Of a stretch of 64,000 nt of DNA, positions 52,192 through 61,631 are shown in pieces. Position numbers and translations under genes: made by a program. The notes under the pieces are model-generated. The model did no database searches and was not told where the DNA came from. It was given only the letters and a program-made list of their open reading frames with translations. The DNA comes from Geovibrio thiophilus (GTDB taxonomy: Bacteria > Chrysiogenota > Deferribacteres > Deferribacterales > Geovibrionaceae), in assembly GCF_004087915.1 (NCBI RefSeq), contig NZ_CP035108.1, positions 1,550,001-1,614,000 on the forward strand, given 5' to 3'. The stretch's first letter is position 1; the number at the start of each line of letters is the position of its first letter.

Positions 52192-53001
52192 GTGAGCAAA
52201 CACGCAGAAATCAAGAAGATCACTGTCTCCAACATCCGCAAAATGAAATCAGAAAATGAAAAAATATCCTGCATCACCGCCTATGACTATACATCCGCCA
52301 AAATTCTCGATCAGGCAGGTATTGACATAGTTCTTGTGGGCGACTCCCTCGGAATGGTGATGAACGGTTATGAAAACACCATCCCTGTCACTCTGGATGA
52401 GATGATCTACCATACCAAGTCAGTTAAAAGAGGGCTCCAGAGAGCATTTCTTGTCACAGACATGCCCTTCGGCACATATAACGTGAGCCATGAAAAGGCA
52501 ATCGAAAACTGTGTCCGTGTTATCAAGGAATCCGGCGCTGAGGCTGTGAAGCTTGAAGGCGGTGCAGAGGTAGCTCCTCTTGTGGAAAGACTTGTCAAAT
52601 CAGGTATAAATGTTATGGGGCATATAGGTCTTATGCCGCAGTCTGTCCATGTGATGGGCGGGTACAAAATTCAGGGCAAGGACGGAAGCGAAAAGCTTGC
52701 CGCCGATGCTATGGCTCTCGAAAAAGCCGGAGCATTTTCCATTGTTGTAGAAGGAGTTGTGGCGGATACGGCGAAAAAGATAACCGCAGCCGTGAGCATC
52801 CCGACAATCGGGATAGGCGCAGGAGTCCACTGCGATGGTCAGGTACTGGTTTATCACGATGTTTTCGGTTTGTTTGATGACTTTACGCCCAAATTTGTTA
52901 AAAGATATGCTAACCTCAAAGAGGTTGCGGTGAAAGCCGCAGAAAACTATGTTAGAGAGGTTAAAAGCGGTGTCTTTCCCGACGGCGGACACAGCTTCTG
53001 A
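52192..53001 (+). CDS. panB: 3-methyl-2-oxobutanoate hydroxymethyltransferase
   Basis: 269 residues from GTG 52192 (GGGAG at good spacing); a longer frame from 52096 would add about 32 residues without family match. KISCITAYDYTSAKILDQAGIDIVLVGDSLGM and the metal/substrate region with GIGAGVHCDGQVLVYHD are PanB hallmarks. First committed step to pantothenate. The panC start follows after 8 nt. Confidence 0.95.
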   Translation: MSKHAEIKKITVSNIRKMKSENEKISCITAYDYTSAKILDQAGIDIVLVGDSLGMVMNGYENTIPVTLDEMIYHTKSVKRGLQRAFLVTDMPFGTYNVSHEKAIENCVRVIKESGAEAVKLEGGAEVAPLVERLVKSGINVMGHIGLMPQSVHVMGGYKIQGKDGSEKLAADAMALEKAGAFSIVVEGVVADTAKKITAAVSIPTIGIGAGVHCDGQVLVYHDVFGLFDDFTPKFVKRYANLKEVAVKAAENYVREVKSGVFPDGGHSF

Positions 53002-53009
53002 GGTGCAGG

Positions 53010-53858
53010 GTGAAGATCATAACCAAAATCTCTGAGTCCAGAGAAGAAATTAATATTTTCAGATGCGTGGGCAAAAGAATCGGCTTTGTGCCTACAATGG
53101 GGTATCTGCATGAGGGGCATTTAAGCCTTGTAAAAAAATGCAGAGAGGAGAACGACATAGTGGTGGTGAGTATATTTGTTAACCCCACTCAGTTCGGCGC
53201 AGGGGAAGACTTTGAACGCTACCCGAAAGACATGAAAAATGACACGGACATGCTTCAGAAAGCCGGTGTCGACTTTTTGTTTGCTCCCTCAGCAGAGGAA
53301 ATGTACCCGACAGGTTCAAGTACAACAATAAGCGTTTCCGGTGTGAGCGACGGTCTCTGCGGAAGCTCCCGCCCCGGACACTTTGACGGTGTGGCTCTGG
53401 TTGTTACCAAACTTCTCAATATAATTATGCCCAACAAGGCATATTTCGGAATGAAGGATTATCAGCAGCTTCAGGTTATAAAAAGATTTGTGACCGACCT
53501 GAATATGAATACAAAAATAATCGGCATGCCCATTGTCCGTGAAGCGGACGGACTCGCCATGAGCTCCCGCAATGTTTATCTGAACAGTGAGGAACGCAAG
53601 TCGGCGCTCTGCCTCAGCAGATCATTTGCCCTTGTTCACGAGGCTATTGAAGGCGGAGAGACCGAGGTTTCCGAAGTTAAGCACATAGTCGAAAGCTTTA
53701 TAAAAGACCACCCGCACACAAGGATAGATTACGCACAGTTTGTAGACCCTGAAACACTGAAGCCTGTGAAGGATCTCAGCAGGGATTTTCTGCTAGCTCT
53801 TGCCGTTTATGTCGGCAAAACGAGGCTGATAGACAATAATCTTTTTAAGGTGATGTAA
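53010..53858 (+). CDS. panC: Pantothenate synthetase
   Basis: 282 residues. HIGH-like motif in PTMGYLHEGHLSLV, FVNPTQFG, YFGMKDYQQLQVI and MSSRNVYL (KMSKS-like) mark the adenylate-forming PanC fold. Joins pantoate and beta-alanine. GTG 53010; panD follows immediately. Confidence 0.96.
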   Translation: MKIITKISESREEINIFRCVGKRIGFVPTMGYLHEGHLSLVKKCREENDIVVVSIFVNPTQFGAGEDFERYPKDMKNDTDMLQKAGVDFLFAPSAEEMYPTGSSTTISVSGVSDGLCGSSRPGHFDGVALVVTKLLNIIMPNKAYFGMKDYQQLQVIKRFVTDLNMNTKIIGMPIVREADGLAMSSRNVYLNSEERKSALCLSRSFALVHEAIEGGETEVSEVKHIVESFIKDHPHTRIDYAQFVDPETLKPVKDLSRDFLLALAVYVGKTRLIDNNLFKVM

Positions 53859-54227
53859 ATGCTCAGAAATATGTTTAAAGCAAAGCTCCACAGAGCCACG
53901 GTAACCGATGCCAACCTCAACTATGAAGGCAGTGTCACTATCGACAAGGATCTCCTTGACGCCTCAGGGATACTTGAGTTTGAAAAGGTTGACATATGGA
54001 ACATAACAAACGGATCCCGTTTTTCTACCTATGTCCTTGAAGGGCGCAGAGGCAGCGGTGAGATCTGCCTTAACGGAGCCGCCGCAAGGCTTGTTCAGGT
54101 GGGGGACAGGGTGATAATCGCCACATTCGCAATGATGGATGAAAAGGAGCTTGAAGGCTTCAAGCCCACTGTTGTCCAGCTGGATGAGCAGAACAGGATA
54201 ATTTCCAAAGACGGAGTTCTGGTGTAG
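53859..54227 (+). CDS. panD: Aspartate 1-decarboxylase (pyruvoyl enzyme)
   Basis: 122 residues. The self-cleavage site is intact at G24-S25 in NYEGSVTID, which yields the pyruvoyl group. It supplies beta-alanine to PanC. Starts directly after panC. Confidence 0.96.
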   Translation: MLRNMFKAKLHRATVTDANLNYEGSVTIDKDLLDASGILEFEKVDIWNITNGSRFSTYVLEGRRGSGEICLNGAAARLVQVGDRVIIATFAMMDEKELEGFKPTVVQLDEQNRIISKDGVLV

Positions 54228-54239
54228 AAAACCTCTATC

Positions 54240-54268
54240 TTGCCAATAAGCCTTTATACTGCTATTAT
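54240..54268 (+). promoter_or_regulatory. Promoter of cheW-recG
   Basis: TTGCCA (54240-54245), 17-nt spacer, TATTAT (54263-54268), 28 nt before the cheW ATG. Confidence 0.55.
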
Positions 54269-54295
54269 TTATAAAACGGGCTGAGAGGTTTACGC

Positions 54296-54748
54296 ATGGC
54301 TGAAATGAGACAGATAGTCAGTCTGATGCTGAGCGGCGAAAAATACGGCATCAATATCATGGATATAGAAGAAATACTCCGCATGATGGACATAACCAAG
54401 GTTCCCAAGGCTCCTGCATTTGTGGAGGGGATAATCAACCTGCGCGGTCAGGTTATCCCTATAGTTGACCTGCGCAAAAAGCTCGGAATAGCCGTTCCGG
54501 AAGAAAGCGGGCAGACAAGAATCATCAACGTTAACATAAAAGGGAAGAAAATCGGCTTCGTGGTGGATTGCGTGGACGAGGTTCTCAGGCTTGACCCCGA
54601 GGTGATAGACAAAGCGCCCGGCGCTTCCACCGGCACAAACTCCGGTTATATCGACGGAGTGGCGAGGACAAGGCACGGCATGATCATCATCCTTGATGTT
54701 CATAAAATATTCAACCCCAATGAAGCCAATGTGCTCAGCTATTTATAG
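54296..54748 (+). CDS. cheW: Chemotaxis coupling protein CheW
   Basis: 150 residues, two SH3-like lobes: GEKYGINIMDIEEILRMMDITKVPKAPAFVEGIINLRGQVIPIVDLRKKLGI and the second half with TRIINVNIKGKKIGFVVDCVDEVLRL. Links receptors to CheA. It is isolated from other che genes here, so it may serve one particular array. Confidence 0.93.
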   Translation: MAEMRQIVSLMLSGEKYGINIMDIEEILRMMDITKVPKAPAFVEGIINLRGQVIPIVDLRKKLGIAVPEESGQTRIINVNIKGKKIGFVVDCVDEVLRLDPEVIDKAPGASTGTNSGYIDGVARTRHGMIIILDVHKIFNPNEANVLSYL

Positions 54749-54757
54749 CGAAAGCTC

Positions 54758-57052
54758 ATGGAGCTTGGCAATCTTCGCAAACTCCTGAATTCAATAGGAA
54801 AAAACAGGTCGGATTTTATAAAAAGTCCGACCTCTTATCTTTTATCCGTATCTGAATACACCGCAAAACTCAGCCCCACTCTTTCTGCCCTTGCCGCGCG
54901 CACTGCGGAAAAGGAAAAGCCTTCTCTGGCGGAGCTTGACGCTGTTGTTCATGAACTAGCTATGTTTATAGCTTCGGCATCCGCCAATACAAAAACCGCC
55001 GCTCTTCTGCAAGCCTCTGTGGCAACGGTGAAGGGCATAGGCGGCAAAACTGCGGAAGCTCTTGAAAAAGCGGGAATAACAACCATGGAAGACGTACTTC
55101 TCCATTTTCCTTTCCGTTACGAGGCGATAGGCTATGAAGGAGGGGAGAAGGGAGTTCTCACCGGAGTGCTGGAAACTCACGGACCTACATTCACCAGAGG
55201 AAAAAAGCGTATATACAAGGCGGTTTTCCGTTCGGATGCCGGATTCTTCTCGGCATTGTGGTTCAATTTCTCAAAATCCTACCCCGCATCAGGGCTTTCC
55301 ATAGGCACAAAGTATCATCTTTACGGCAATATCGGCAGGATGGACGGTTCCTATTCCATGGTTCACCCTGAAATGATAAGTGAGTCGGACATAGGTAAAA
55401 TCCGTGCCGTATACAGCTTGCCGACTGCGGTTAATCACAAGACTTACGCTTCCGCCGTGTTCCGTGCCGTGCATGATTATCTGGAATATATGCCGGATAC
55501 TCTGCCGCTTCGTCTTGCGGATAAATATTCATATCCCGATATACGCTCTGCGGTGAAAACACTGCATTATCCGGACGATATAAGTCAGCTCGGAAAACTC
55601 CAGACCCGCAGCCATCCGGCTTATGAGCGTTTCGTGATGGAGGAGCTTTTCTACCTTCAGCTTGGGCTTCTTCTGAAAAAGAAGACATATCAGGAGGTTT
55701 CGGGCATAGCGTTTGATGTGAAGCCTGAGTTTCTGGAAGAAATAGCGTCCATGATGCCTTTCAAGCTCACCTCCGCACAGAAACGGGTTCTGGCGGATAT
55801 TTTTAATGATATGAAGCGCCCGAAGCAGATGAACAGGCTGGTTCAGGGTGATGTGGGGAGCGGAAAAACTATAGTCTGCTTTACCGCTGCTATGGTCGCT
55901 GTGAAAAACGGCTGTCAGGCGGCGATAATTGCTCCGACAGAGGTTTTGGCGGAGCAGCATTTCCGCAGCCTGCTGAATTTTCTGGACGGAACGAAATACA
56001 CCGCTGCTCTGCTTACAGGCTCAACGGCGGATAAGGATAAAAAGGCTTCCAAGGAATTGATAAGAGAAGGACAAATCAACTTTGTGGTGGGAACCCATGC
56101 TCTTATTCAGGAGGACACAGAGTTTGCCGCGCTAGGTTTCGTGGTGATAGACGAACAGCACCGCTTCGGCGTTTTACAACGTAAAACACTGGTGGAAAAG
56201 GGATATACTCCTGATATTCTGCTTATGACCGCTACTCCTATTCCCCGCACTCTGTCGCTTACGTTCTACGGCGACCTTGATATAAGCGTGATAGACGCCA
56301 TGCCGCCGGGAAGAAAACCGGTTATTACAAAAGCATTTCCCGAAAGCTCCCGCCAGCGGATATTTGATTCGGTGAAAAAAGAGCTGGAGAAGGGGCATAA
56401 GGCATATTTCATTTACCCGCTGATAGATGTAAGCGATAAACTCGCTCTGAAAGCGGCTACAGAAGGCTATGAAGAAATAGCCTCTCACTTCGGCAGGGAT
56501 ATTACAGGGCTTCTCCACGGACGCATGAAGGCTGAAGAAAAACGTGAGATGATGAGCGCCTTCAAAAGCGGACGGTTGAAAGTCCTTGTCTCCACAACGG
56601 TTATCGAAGTCGGCGTGGATGTTGCGGATGCCACAGTGATGGTCATTGAAAATGCCGAAAGGTTCGGTCTCTCCCAGCTTCATCAGCTCAGAGGCAGGGT
56701 GGGCAGGGGTGCTGAGCAGTCATACTGCGTTCTGGTTTATTCAAAACAAATAAGCGAGGACGGCAAATCCCGCATAAAAGCCATGGAACAGCATGCTGAC
56801 GGATTTAAACTCAGCGAGATCGATCTTGAGCTGAGAGGTCCCGGAGATTTTTTCGGCACAAGGCAGTCAGGTTTACCGCAGTTTCGGTTTTCAAATATCG
56901 TAAAAGATGTCAAAATATTACATAGGGCAAGGGCAGAAGCGGAAGAGCTTCTTGAAGATGATCCGGAGCTGGCAAAACCTGTGAACAAAACAGTTCTGGA
57001 AGCCCTGAAAACCAGATGGAAGGAGGGCATTGACTTTCTGAACATCGGGTAA
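54758..57052 (+). CDS. recG: ATP-dependent DNA helicase RecG
   Basis: 764 residues. An N-terminal helical region with HhH-like VKGIGGKTAEALEKAGI, the OB wedge domain (about 125-230), then SF2 helicase motifs: GDVGSGKTIV (I), VIDEQHRFGV (II, DEQH), MTATPIPRTL (III) and QLRGRVGRG (VI). It remodels stalled forks and Holliday junctions. Fitting for a genome full of hairpin-forming repeats, but that link is only suggestive. Confidence 0.95.
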   Translation: MELGNLRKLLNSIGKNRSDFIKSPTSYLLSVSEYTAKLSPTLSALAARTAEKEKPSLAELDAVVHELAMFIASASANTKTAALLQASVATVKGIGGKTAEALEKAGITTMEDVLLHFPFRYEAIGYEGGEKGVLTGVLETHGPTFTRGKKRIYKAVFRSDAGFFSALWFNFSKSYPASGLSIGTKYHLYGNIGRMDGSYSMVHPEMISESDIGKIRAVYSLPTAVNHKTYASAVFRAVHDYLEYMPDTLPLRLADKYSYPDIRSAVKTLHYPDDISQLGKLQTRSHPAYERFVMEELFYLQLGLLLKKKTYQEVSGIAFDVKPEFLEEIASMMPFKLTSAQKRVLADIFNDMKRPKQMNRLVQGDVGSGKTIVCFTAAMVAVKNGCQAAIIAPTEVLAEQHFRSLLNFLDGTKYTAALLTGSTADKDKKASKELIREGQINFVVGTHALIQEDTEFAALGFVVIDEQHRFGVLQRKTLVEKGYTPDILLMTATPIPRTLSLTFYGDLDISVIDAMPPGRKPVITKAFPESSRQRIFDSVKKELEKGHKAYFIYPLIDVSDKLALKAATEGYEEIASHFGRDITGLLHGRMKAEEKREMMSAFKSGRLKVLVSTTVIEVGVDVADATVMVIENAERFGLSQLHQLRGRVGRGAEQSYCVLVYSKQISEDGKSRIKAMEQHADGFKLSEIDLELRGPGDFFGTRQSGLPQFRFSNIVKDVKILHRARAEAEELLEDDPELAKPVNKTVLEALKTRWKEGIDFLNIG

Positions 57053-57070
57053 ACGATCGGACTGCAAAGG

Positions 57071-57131
57071 GTCATTATGAGCAGAGCGAAGAATCTCTGA
57101 CCTTGAGATGCTTCACTTCGTTCAGCATGAC
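57071..57131. repeat. GTCATTATGAGC-type interspersed palindromic repeat
   Basis: GTCATTATGAGC near one end and TTCAGCATGAC at the other, with GAAGAATCTC and GAGATGCTTC inside. This is a known kind of short dispersed inverted repeat found in many bacterial phyla. It lies between recG and array E. Confidence 0.7.
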
Positions 57132-57169
57132 GGTTCAATAGGGCGGTTTGCCCGTCCAAGTGTGTACAG

Positions 57170-57724
57170 AAAGTTTTCCCGTGAGGGATAGCTTATTCAT
57201 TAACCCCTGCGTTCCCACTGACGGGAACGCGCCGTGCGCAGCGAAGGTTTGCTCTGCAAACCGCGAGCGTGTATAAAGTTTTCCCGTAAGGGATAGCTTA
57301 TTCATTAACCCCTGCGTTCCCACTGACGGGAACGCGCCGTGCGCAGCGAAGGTTTGCTCTGCAAACCGCGAGCGTGTATAAAGTTTTCCCGTAAGGGATA
57401 GCTTATTCATTAACCCCTGCGTTCCCACTGACGGGAACGCGCCGTGCGCAGCGAAGGTTTGCTCTGCAAACCGCGAGCGTGTATAAAGTTTTCCCGTAAG
57501 GGATAGCTTATTCATTAACCCCTGCGTTCCCATTGACGGGAACGCGCCGTGCGCAGCGAAGGTTTGCTTTGCAAACCGCGAGCGTGTATAAAGTTTTCCC
57601 GTAAGGGATAGCTTATTCATTAACCCCTGCGTTCCCATTGACGGGAACGCGCCGTGCGCAGCGAAGGTTTGCTTTGCAAACCGCGAGCGTGTATAAAAAT
57701 TTTCCATGGATGGGAAAATTTTTA
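57170..57724 (+). repeat. Array E: five 105-bp tandem three-hairpin units
   Basis: Units begin at 57170, 57275, 57380, 57485 and 57590 (period exactly 105). H1 of unit 1 is 57210-57229 (CGTTCCC/GGGAACG, loop ACTGAC), linker GCGCCGTGCGCAGCGAAG (57229-57246), H2 GGTTTGC/GCAAACC (57246-57262), linker 57263-57273, and H3 AAGTTTTCCC/GGGATAGCTT with one mismatch. The last unit ends instead with H3 57694-57724 (TAAAAATTTTCC arm, loop ATGGAT), as in array A. Units 4-5 differ by C-to-T changes in loops only. Because 105 is divisible by 3, a 190-codon open frame appears on the minus strand; it is an artefact. Unlike arrays A-D it does not include the recG 3' end. Confidence 0.95.
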
Positions 57725-57746
57725 TTATATATTAAGGAGGTCGCCG

Positions 57747-58283
57747 ATGCAGTTGCCAAAGCTTAGTGAAGAACAGCTGAGAAATATTTCCACTCCTCTG
57801 AATCTCCAGAGGGCGGAAAATTATGTCGGTAAATTTATCGACTGCTCTGTTGAGGGCTCTCTGCTGAAGGGAACAATCAAAGGTAATCACGGTGCATATG
57901 TCACCACTCTTCAAATCGATTCAGACCCCGTCCGGTTTTCATGCGAATGTACTAACGCCAAGGAGGTTTTCTGCAAGCATGCCGCTGCTCTCGGTCTGAC
58001 TTACATTTACACGCCGTGGGTCTTTGCCAGCAACCGGAAACTGGAAAGGCAGCATATAAAAACTTTCGATGACATAAAGTTCTACATAAAAACCACCACG
58101 CTCAAATCACTTCTTGATGATGTGCGCGGCAAAAATATCAGCTCTTCTCAGGTGGCTGAGCTTGCTGGAGTTTCGATCCAGCAGCTTTCCTCCATAGTGA
58201 AGGAAGATCTGAACGGAAAAAACCATGTGTTGACAGATCCACTTAAGATAGCCTGCCTGTATTTGCTGTGCAGTCAGAAATAG
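57747..58283 (+). CDS. SWIM zinc-finger protein
   Basis: 178 residues from ATG 57747, with AAGGAGG at 57734-57740; earlier in-frame starts lie in array E. A SWIM motif CxCx(n)CxH is seen in FSCECTNAKEVFCKHAAALGL (about 65-85). The C-terminal third has a short helix-turn-helix-like stretch (SSQVAELAGVSIQQLSSIVKED). Likely nucleic-acid or protein binding; function unknown. Ends at a strong terminator. Confidence 0.75.
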   Translation: MQLPKLSEEQLRNISTPLNLQRAENYVGKFIDCSVEGSLLKGTIKGNHGAYVTTLQIDSDPVRFSCECTNAKEVFCKHAAALGLTYIYTPWVFASNRKLERQHIKTFDDIKFYIKTTTLKSLLDDVRGKNISSSQVAELAGVSIQQLSSIVKEDLNGKNHVLTDPLKIACLYLLCSQK

Positions 58284-58297
58284 TGACGAAGCTTAAA

Positions 58298-58326
58298 AAG
58301 CCCCTGTATTTCAGGGGCTTTTTTTT
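58298..58326 (+). terminator. Intrinsic terminator after the SWIM gene
   Basis: AAGCCCCTG/CAGGGGCTT 9-bp stem (58298-58306, 58312-58320), 5-nt loop, then T6. Confidence 0.92.
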
Positions 58327-58352
58327 GTATAATTTTTTTTGATTTTCAAGTG

Positions 58353-58381
58353 TTGTAAAAGGGAGATTATTCTGATATAAA
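58353..58381 (+). promoter_or_regulatory. Promoter of carB-pyrK-pyrD
   Basis: TTGTAA (58353-58358), 17-nt spacer, TATAAA (58376-58381), 34 nt before the carB TTG. Confidence 0.5.
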
Positions 58382-58414
58382 ACTCCAATTTTGCCCATAT
58401 ATTCGGAGGATGAG

Positions 58415-61400
58415 TTGCCAAGAAGAAACGACATCAAAACCATTTTGGTTATAGGTTCAGGTCCCATTGTAATCGGACAGGCCTGCGAGTTTGACTATTC
58501 GGGTACACAGGCTGTAAAAGCCCTTAAGGAGGAAGGATACAGAGTTGTCCTTATAAACTCCAACCCCGCCACGATCATGACAGATCCCGAAATAGCCGAT
58601 GCCACGTACATAGAACCTCTCACGGTCGAGATTCTGGACAAAATTCTTGAAGTGGAAAAACCCGATGCCATTCTTCCCACCGTCGGCGGACAGACAGCTC
58701 TTAATCTTGCTCTCGCCGCTTATGACGCAGGCGTGCTGGACAAGCATAAGGTTGAACTCATCGGCGCGAATGTTCAGGCTATCAGAAAAGCGGAGGATCG
58801 CGAGCTTTTTAAGGAAGCTATGTCAAAAATCGGTCTTGATATGCCTAAAAGTGCCATTGTACGCACCTTTCAGCAGGCGATGGACTGTGTAGAGGACATA
58901 GGCTTTCCCGCCATCATCCGTCCGTCATTCACCCTCGGGGGAACAGGCGGAAACGTTGCCTACAATATAGAAGAATACAAAAGCTATGTTGAATGGGGGC
59001 TTGAAGCCTCACCTGTGCATGAAATCCTCGTAGAGGAATCTGCCCTAGGGTGGAAGGAATACGAGCTTGAAGTAATGCGTGATCTTAAAGACAACGTAGT
59101 TATCATCTGTTCCATAGAAAACTTTGACCCCATGGGCGTTCACACGGGCGACAGTATCACTGTCGCTCCGGCGCAGACCCTGACCGATAAGGAATATCAG
59201 GAGCTCAGAAACGCGTCCATAAAGGTTATGCGTGAGATCGGCGTGGATACCGGCGGCTCAAACGTTCAGTTCGCCGTGAACCCCGCAAACGGAAGGCAGA
59301 TAATCATTGAGATGAACCCTAGAGTTTCCAGAAGCTCCGCTCTGGCGTCCAAGGCGACAGGCTTTCCCATAGCCAAAATTGCCGCCAAGCTCGCAGTGGG
59401 ATACACTCTTGACGAGATTCCCAATGACATCACCAAAAAGACTCCGGCTTCCTTTGAGCCTACAATAGACTACTGTGTTGTGAAATTCCCCAGATTCACC
59501 TTCGAGAAATTTCCCGGCGCGGACGACAGGCTGACAACTCAGATGAAATCCGTTGGCGAGGTAATGTCTATCGGCAGAACCTTTAAGGAATCTCTCCAGA
59601 AGGCTATCAATTCCCTTGAAACAGGCAAGACAGGCTTTGATGAAATTTTCCCCGCAGAAGATCTCGGCAAGGAGTCCGTAAGGGAGGAGATAGAAAAATA
59701 TCTCCGCCGTCCCACAGACAAACGCATGTGGTACATCGGGGATGCCTTCAGAGCGGGCTATACCACCGAAGAGATACACAATATCAGCGCAATTGACCCG
59801 TGGTTCCTTGATAATATTCTGGAAATTATTGAGTTTGAAGGAAAACTCAAGGCTAAGGGCTCACTGGGAGCGCTTGGCACAGAGATGATGGAGAGAGCGA
59901 AAAAGCTAGGCTTCTCTGACAAAAGGCTGGCGAAGCTGCTTAAAACTAACGAAGACGAAATCAGAAACTCACGCCGCAAGGCAGTTTATAAAAGAGTCGA
60001 TACCTGCGCCGCAGAATTTGAGTCTAACACTCCATACCTTTACTCAACCTTTGAGGATGAGTGCGAGGCGGAGCCAACCGACAGGAAAAAGGTGATCATC
60101 CTTGGCGGCGGACCCAACAGGATAGGGCAGGGGATAGAGTTTGACTACTGCTGTGTTCATGCGTCATTCGCTTTGGAAGAGGCAGGGTACGAGACGATCA
60201 TGGTGAACTGTAACCCTGAAACAGTCAGTACGGACTACGACACCTCCGACAGGCTGTACTTTGAGCCGCTCACGAAAGAGCATGTGCTTAACATAGTCGA
60301 GAAGGAAAAACCCATGGGCGTAATTGTCCAGTTCGGCGGACAGACACCTCTGAAACTCGCCGTGCCCCTTGAAAAAGCGGGCGTTCCGATACTCGGCACA
60401 TCCCCCGACAGCATTGACATAGCTGAGGACAGAGAGAGATTCAAAGACCTCATAGAGCGGCTGCACATCAAACAACCGCCCAACGGTATTGCGAAGAATG
60501 ACCAACAGGCATTTGAGATAGCCGAAAGAATAGGCTATCCCGTTGTTGTGCGCCCTTCATATGTTCTCGGCGGGCGGGCGATGGAGATAGTTTATGAGCG
60601 GGAAACGCTTGTGAACTATATGAAATACGCCGTCGAAGCCAGTGACGATCACCCTGTGCTCATAGATAAGTTCCTTGAAAATGCCATAGAAGTGGATGTG
60701 GACTCCGTGAGTGACGGTGATATGGTTGTAATAGGCGGCATAATGCAGCACATTGAGGAAGCGGGAATCCACTCCGGCGACTCCGCATGCTCCATTCCGG
60801 CGCGCACTATCTCAAAAGACATGCAGGCTAAAATAATCAGTGAGACCAAAAAGTTATCCAAAGAACTTAATGTAATAGGTCTGATGAATGTTCAGTGGGC
60901 GATCAAAGGGGATGAACTCTTTATCCTTGAGGTAAACCCCAGAGCATCCAGAACCGTTCCTTATGTGAGTAAAACCATCGGGCGCCCTCTGGCGAAGATC
61001 GCAAGTAAGGTTATGGTGGGTATAACTCTGAAAGAACTCGGCTTCACTGAGGAAATTTATCCTGACTACTATACAGTTAAGGAAGCTGTCTTCCCCTTCG
61101 TCAAGTTCCCGGGAACAGACCTTGTTCTCGGACCCGAAATGAAATCCACCGGCGAAGTAATGGGTATTGATACTGATTTCGGCATGGCTTTCTATAAGTC
61201 TCAGCTCGCTGCTGGCAATAAGCTGCCGGAAAAAGGCAAGGTGTTCATCAGTGTTAAGGACGCCTGCAAGGACGGCATTCTGCCTGTTGCTAAAAAGTTT
61301 GTGGAGCTTGGATTCACAGTTGTTTCCACAGCAGGGACATACGATTTCCTCGCCGGACACGGCATAGAGGTTGAGCGCATCAAAAAGGTCAGCGAAGGCA

Positions 61401-61630
61401 GACCGAACATAGTGGACGCCGTGAAAAACAGGGAGATCAGCTTCTGCCTGAACATCCCCGCCGGAAGGCGCTCAAGGCTTGATTCCGAATCGATCCGCAG
61501 AGCGATCCTCAGCTACAGCGTGCCTTACGCAACAACCCTTGAAGCGGCTCAGGCTGTTGTAACCGCTATTGAGTCGAAAATTCATAAAGGCATGACAGTC
61601 AAACCGATTCAGCAATATTTCGGGAAATAA
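58415..61630 (+). CDS. carB: Carbamoyl-phosphate synthase large subunit
   Basis: 1071 residues. TTG 58415 with GGAGG 6 nt upstream gives the family N-terminus [21 protein letters not shown]. Two homologous ATP-grasp halves follow ([13 protein letters not shown] in the first, [19 protein letters not shown] in the second), and a C-terminal MGS-like regulatory domain (from about 935: [20 protein letters not shown]...[10 protein letters not shown]). It feeds pyrimidine and arginine synthesis. carA is not in the window; the downstream pyrK-pyrD makes this a pyrimidine operon. Confidence 0.97.
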   Translation: MPRRNDIKTILVIGSGPIVIGQACEFDYSGTQAVKALKEEGYRVVLINSNPATIMTDPEIADATYIEPLTVEILDKILEVEKPDAILPTVGGQTALNLALAAYDAGVLDKHKVELIGANVQAIRKAEDRELFKEAMSKIGLDMPKSAIVRTFQQAMDCVEDIGFPAIIRPSFTLGGTGGNVAYNIEEYKSYVEWGLEASPVHEILVEESALGWKEYELEVMRDLKDNVVIICSIENFDPMGVHTGDSITVAPAQTLTDKEYQELRNASIKVMREIGVDTGGSNVQFAVNPANGRQIIIEMNPRVSRSSALASKATGFPIAKIAAKLAVGYTLDEIPNDITKKTPASFEPTIDYCVVKFPRFTFEKFPGADDRLTTQMKSVGEVMSIGRTFKESLQKAINSLETGKTGFDEIFPAEDLGKESVREEIEKYLRRPTDKRMWYIGDAFRAGYTTEEIHNISAIDPWFLDNILEIIEFEGKLKAKGSLGALGTEMMERAKKLGFSDKRLAKLLKTNEDEIRNSRRKAVYKRVDTCAAEFESNTPYLYSTFEDECEAEPTDRKKVIILGGGPNRIGQGIEFDYCCVHASFALEEAGYETIMVNCNPETVSTDYDTSDRLYFEPLTKEHVLNIVEKEKPMGVIVQFGGQTPLKLAVPLEKAGVPILGTSPDSIDIAEDRERFKDLIERLHIKQPPNGIAKNDQQAFEIAERIGYPVVVRPSYVLGGRAMEIVYERETLVNYMKYAVEASDDHPVLIDKFLENAIEVDVDSVSDGDMVVIGGIMQHIEEAGIHSGDSACSIPARTISKDMQAKIISETKKLSKELNVIGLMNVQWAIKGDELFILEVNPRASRTVPYVSKTIGRPLAKIASKVMVGITLKELGFTEEIYPDYYTVKEAVFPFVKFPGTDLVLGPEMKSTGEVMGIDTDFGMAFYKSQLAAGNKLPEKGKVFISVKDACKDGILPVAKKFVELGFTVVSTAGTYDFLAGHGIEVERIKKVSEGRPNIVDAVKNREISFCLNIPAGRRSRLDSESIRRAILSYSVPYATTLEAAQAVVTAIESKIHKGMTVKPIQQYFGK

Positions 61631-61631
61631 T

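Noticed and set aside
57135-57707. 190-codon minus-strand frame with 35-residue repeats
   Set aside because: Explained by the 105-bp period of array E; no start signal, and substitutions follow hairpin loops, not codon positions.
1206-57724. Classical REP/RAYT elements
   Set aside because: GAAG precedes H2, recalling the REP foot tetranucleotide, but three ordered hairpins with long constant linkers do not fit and no RAYT transposase is in the window. Kept only as an alternative.
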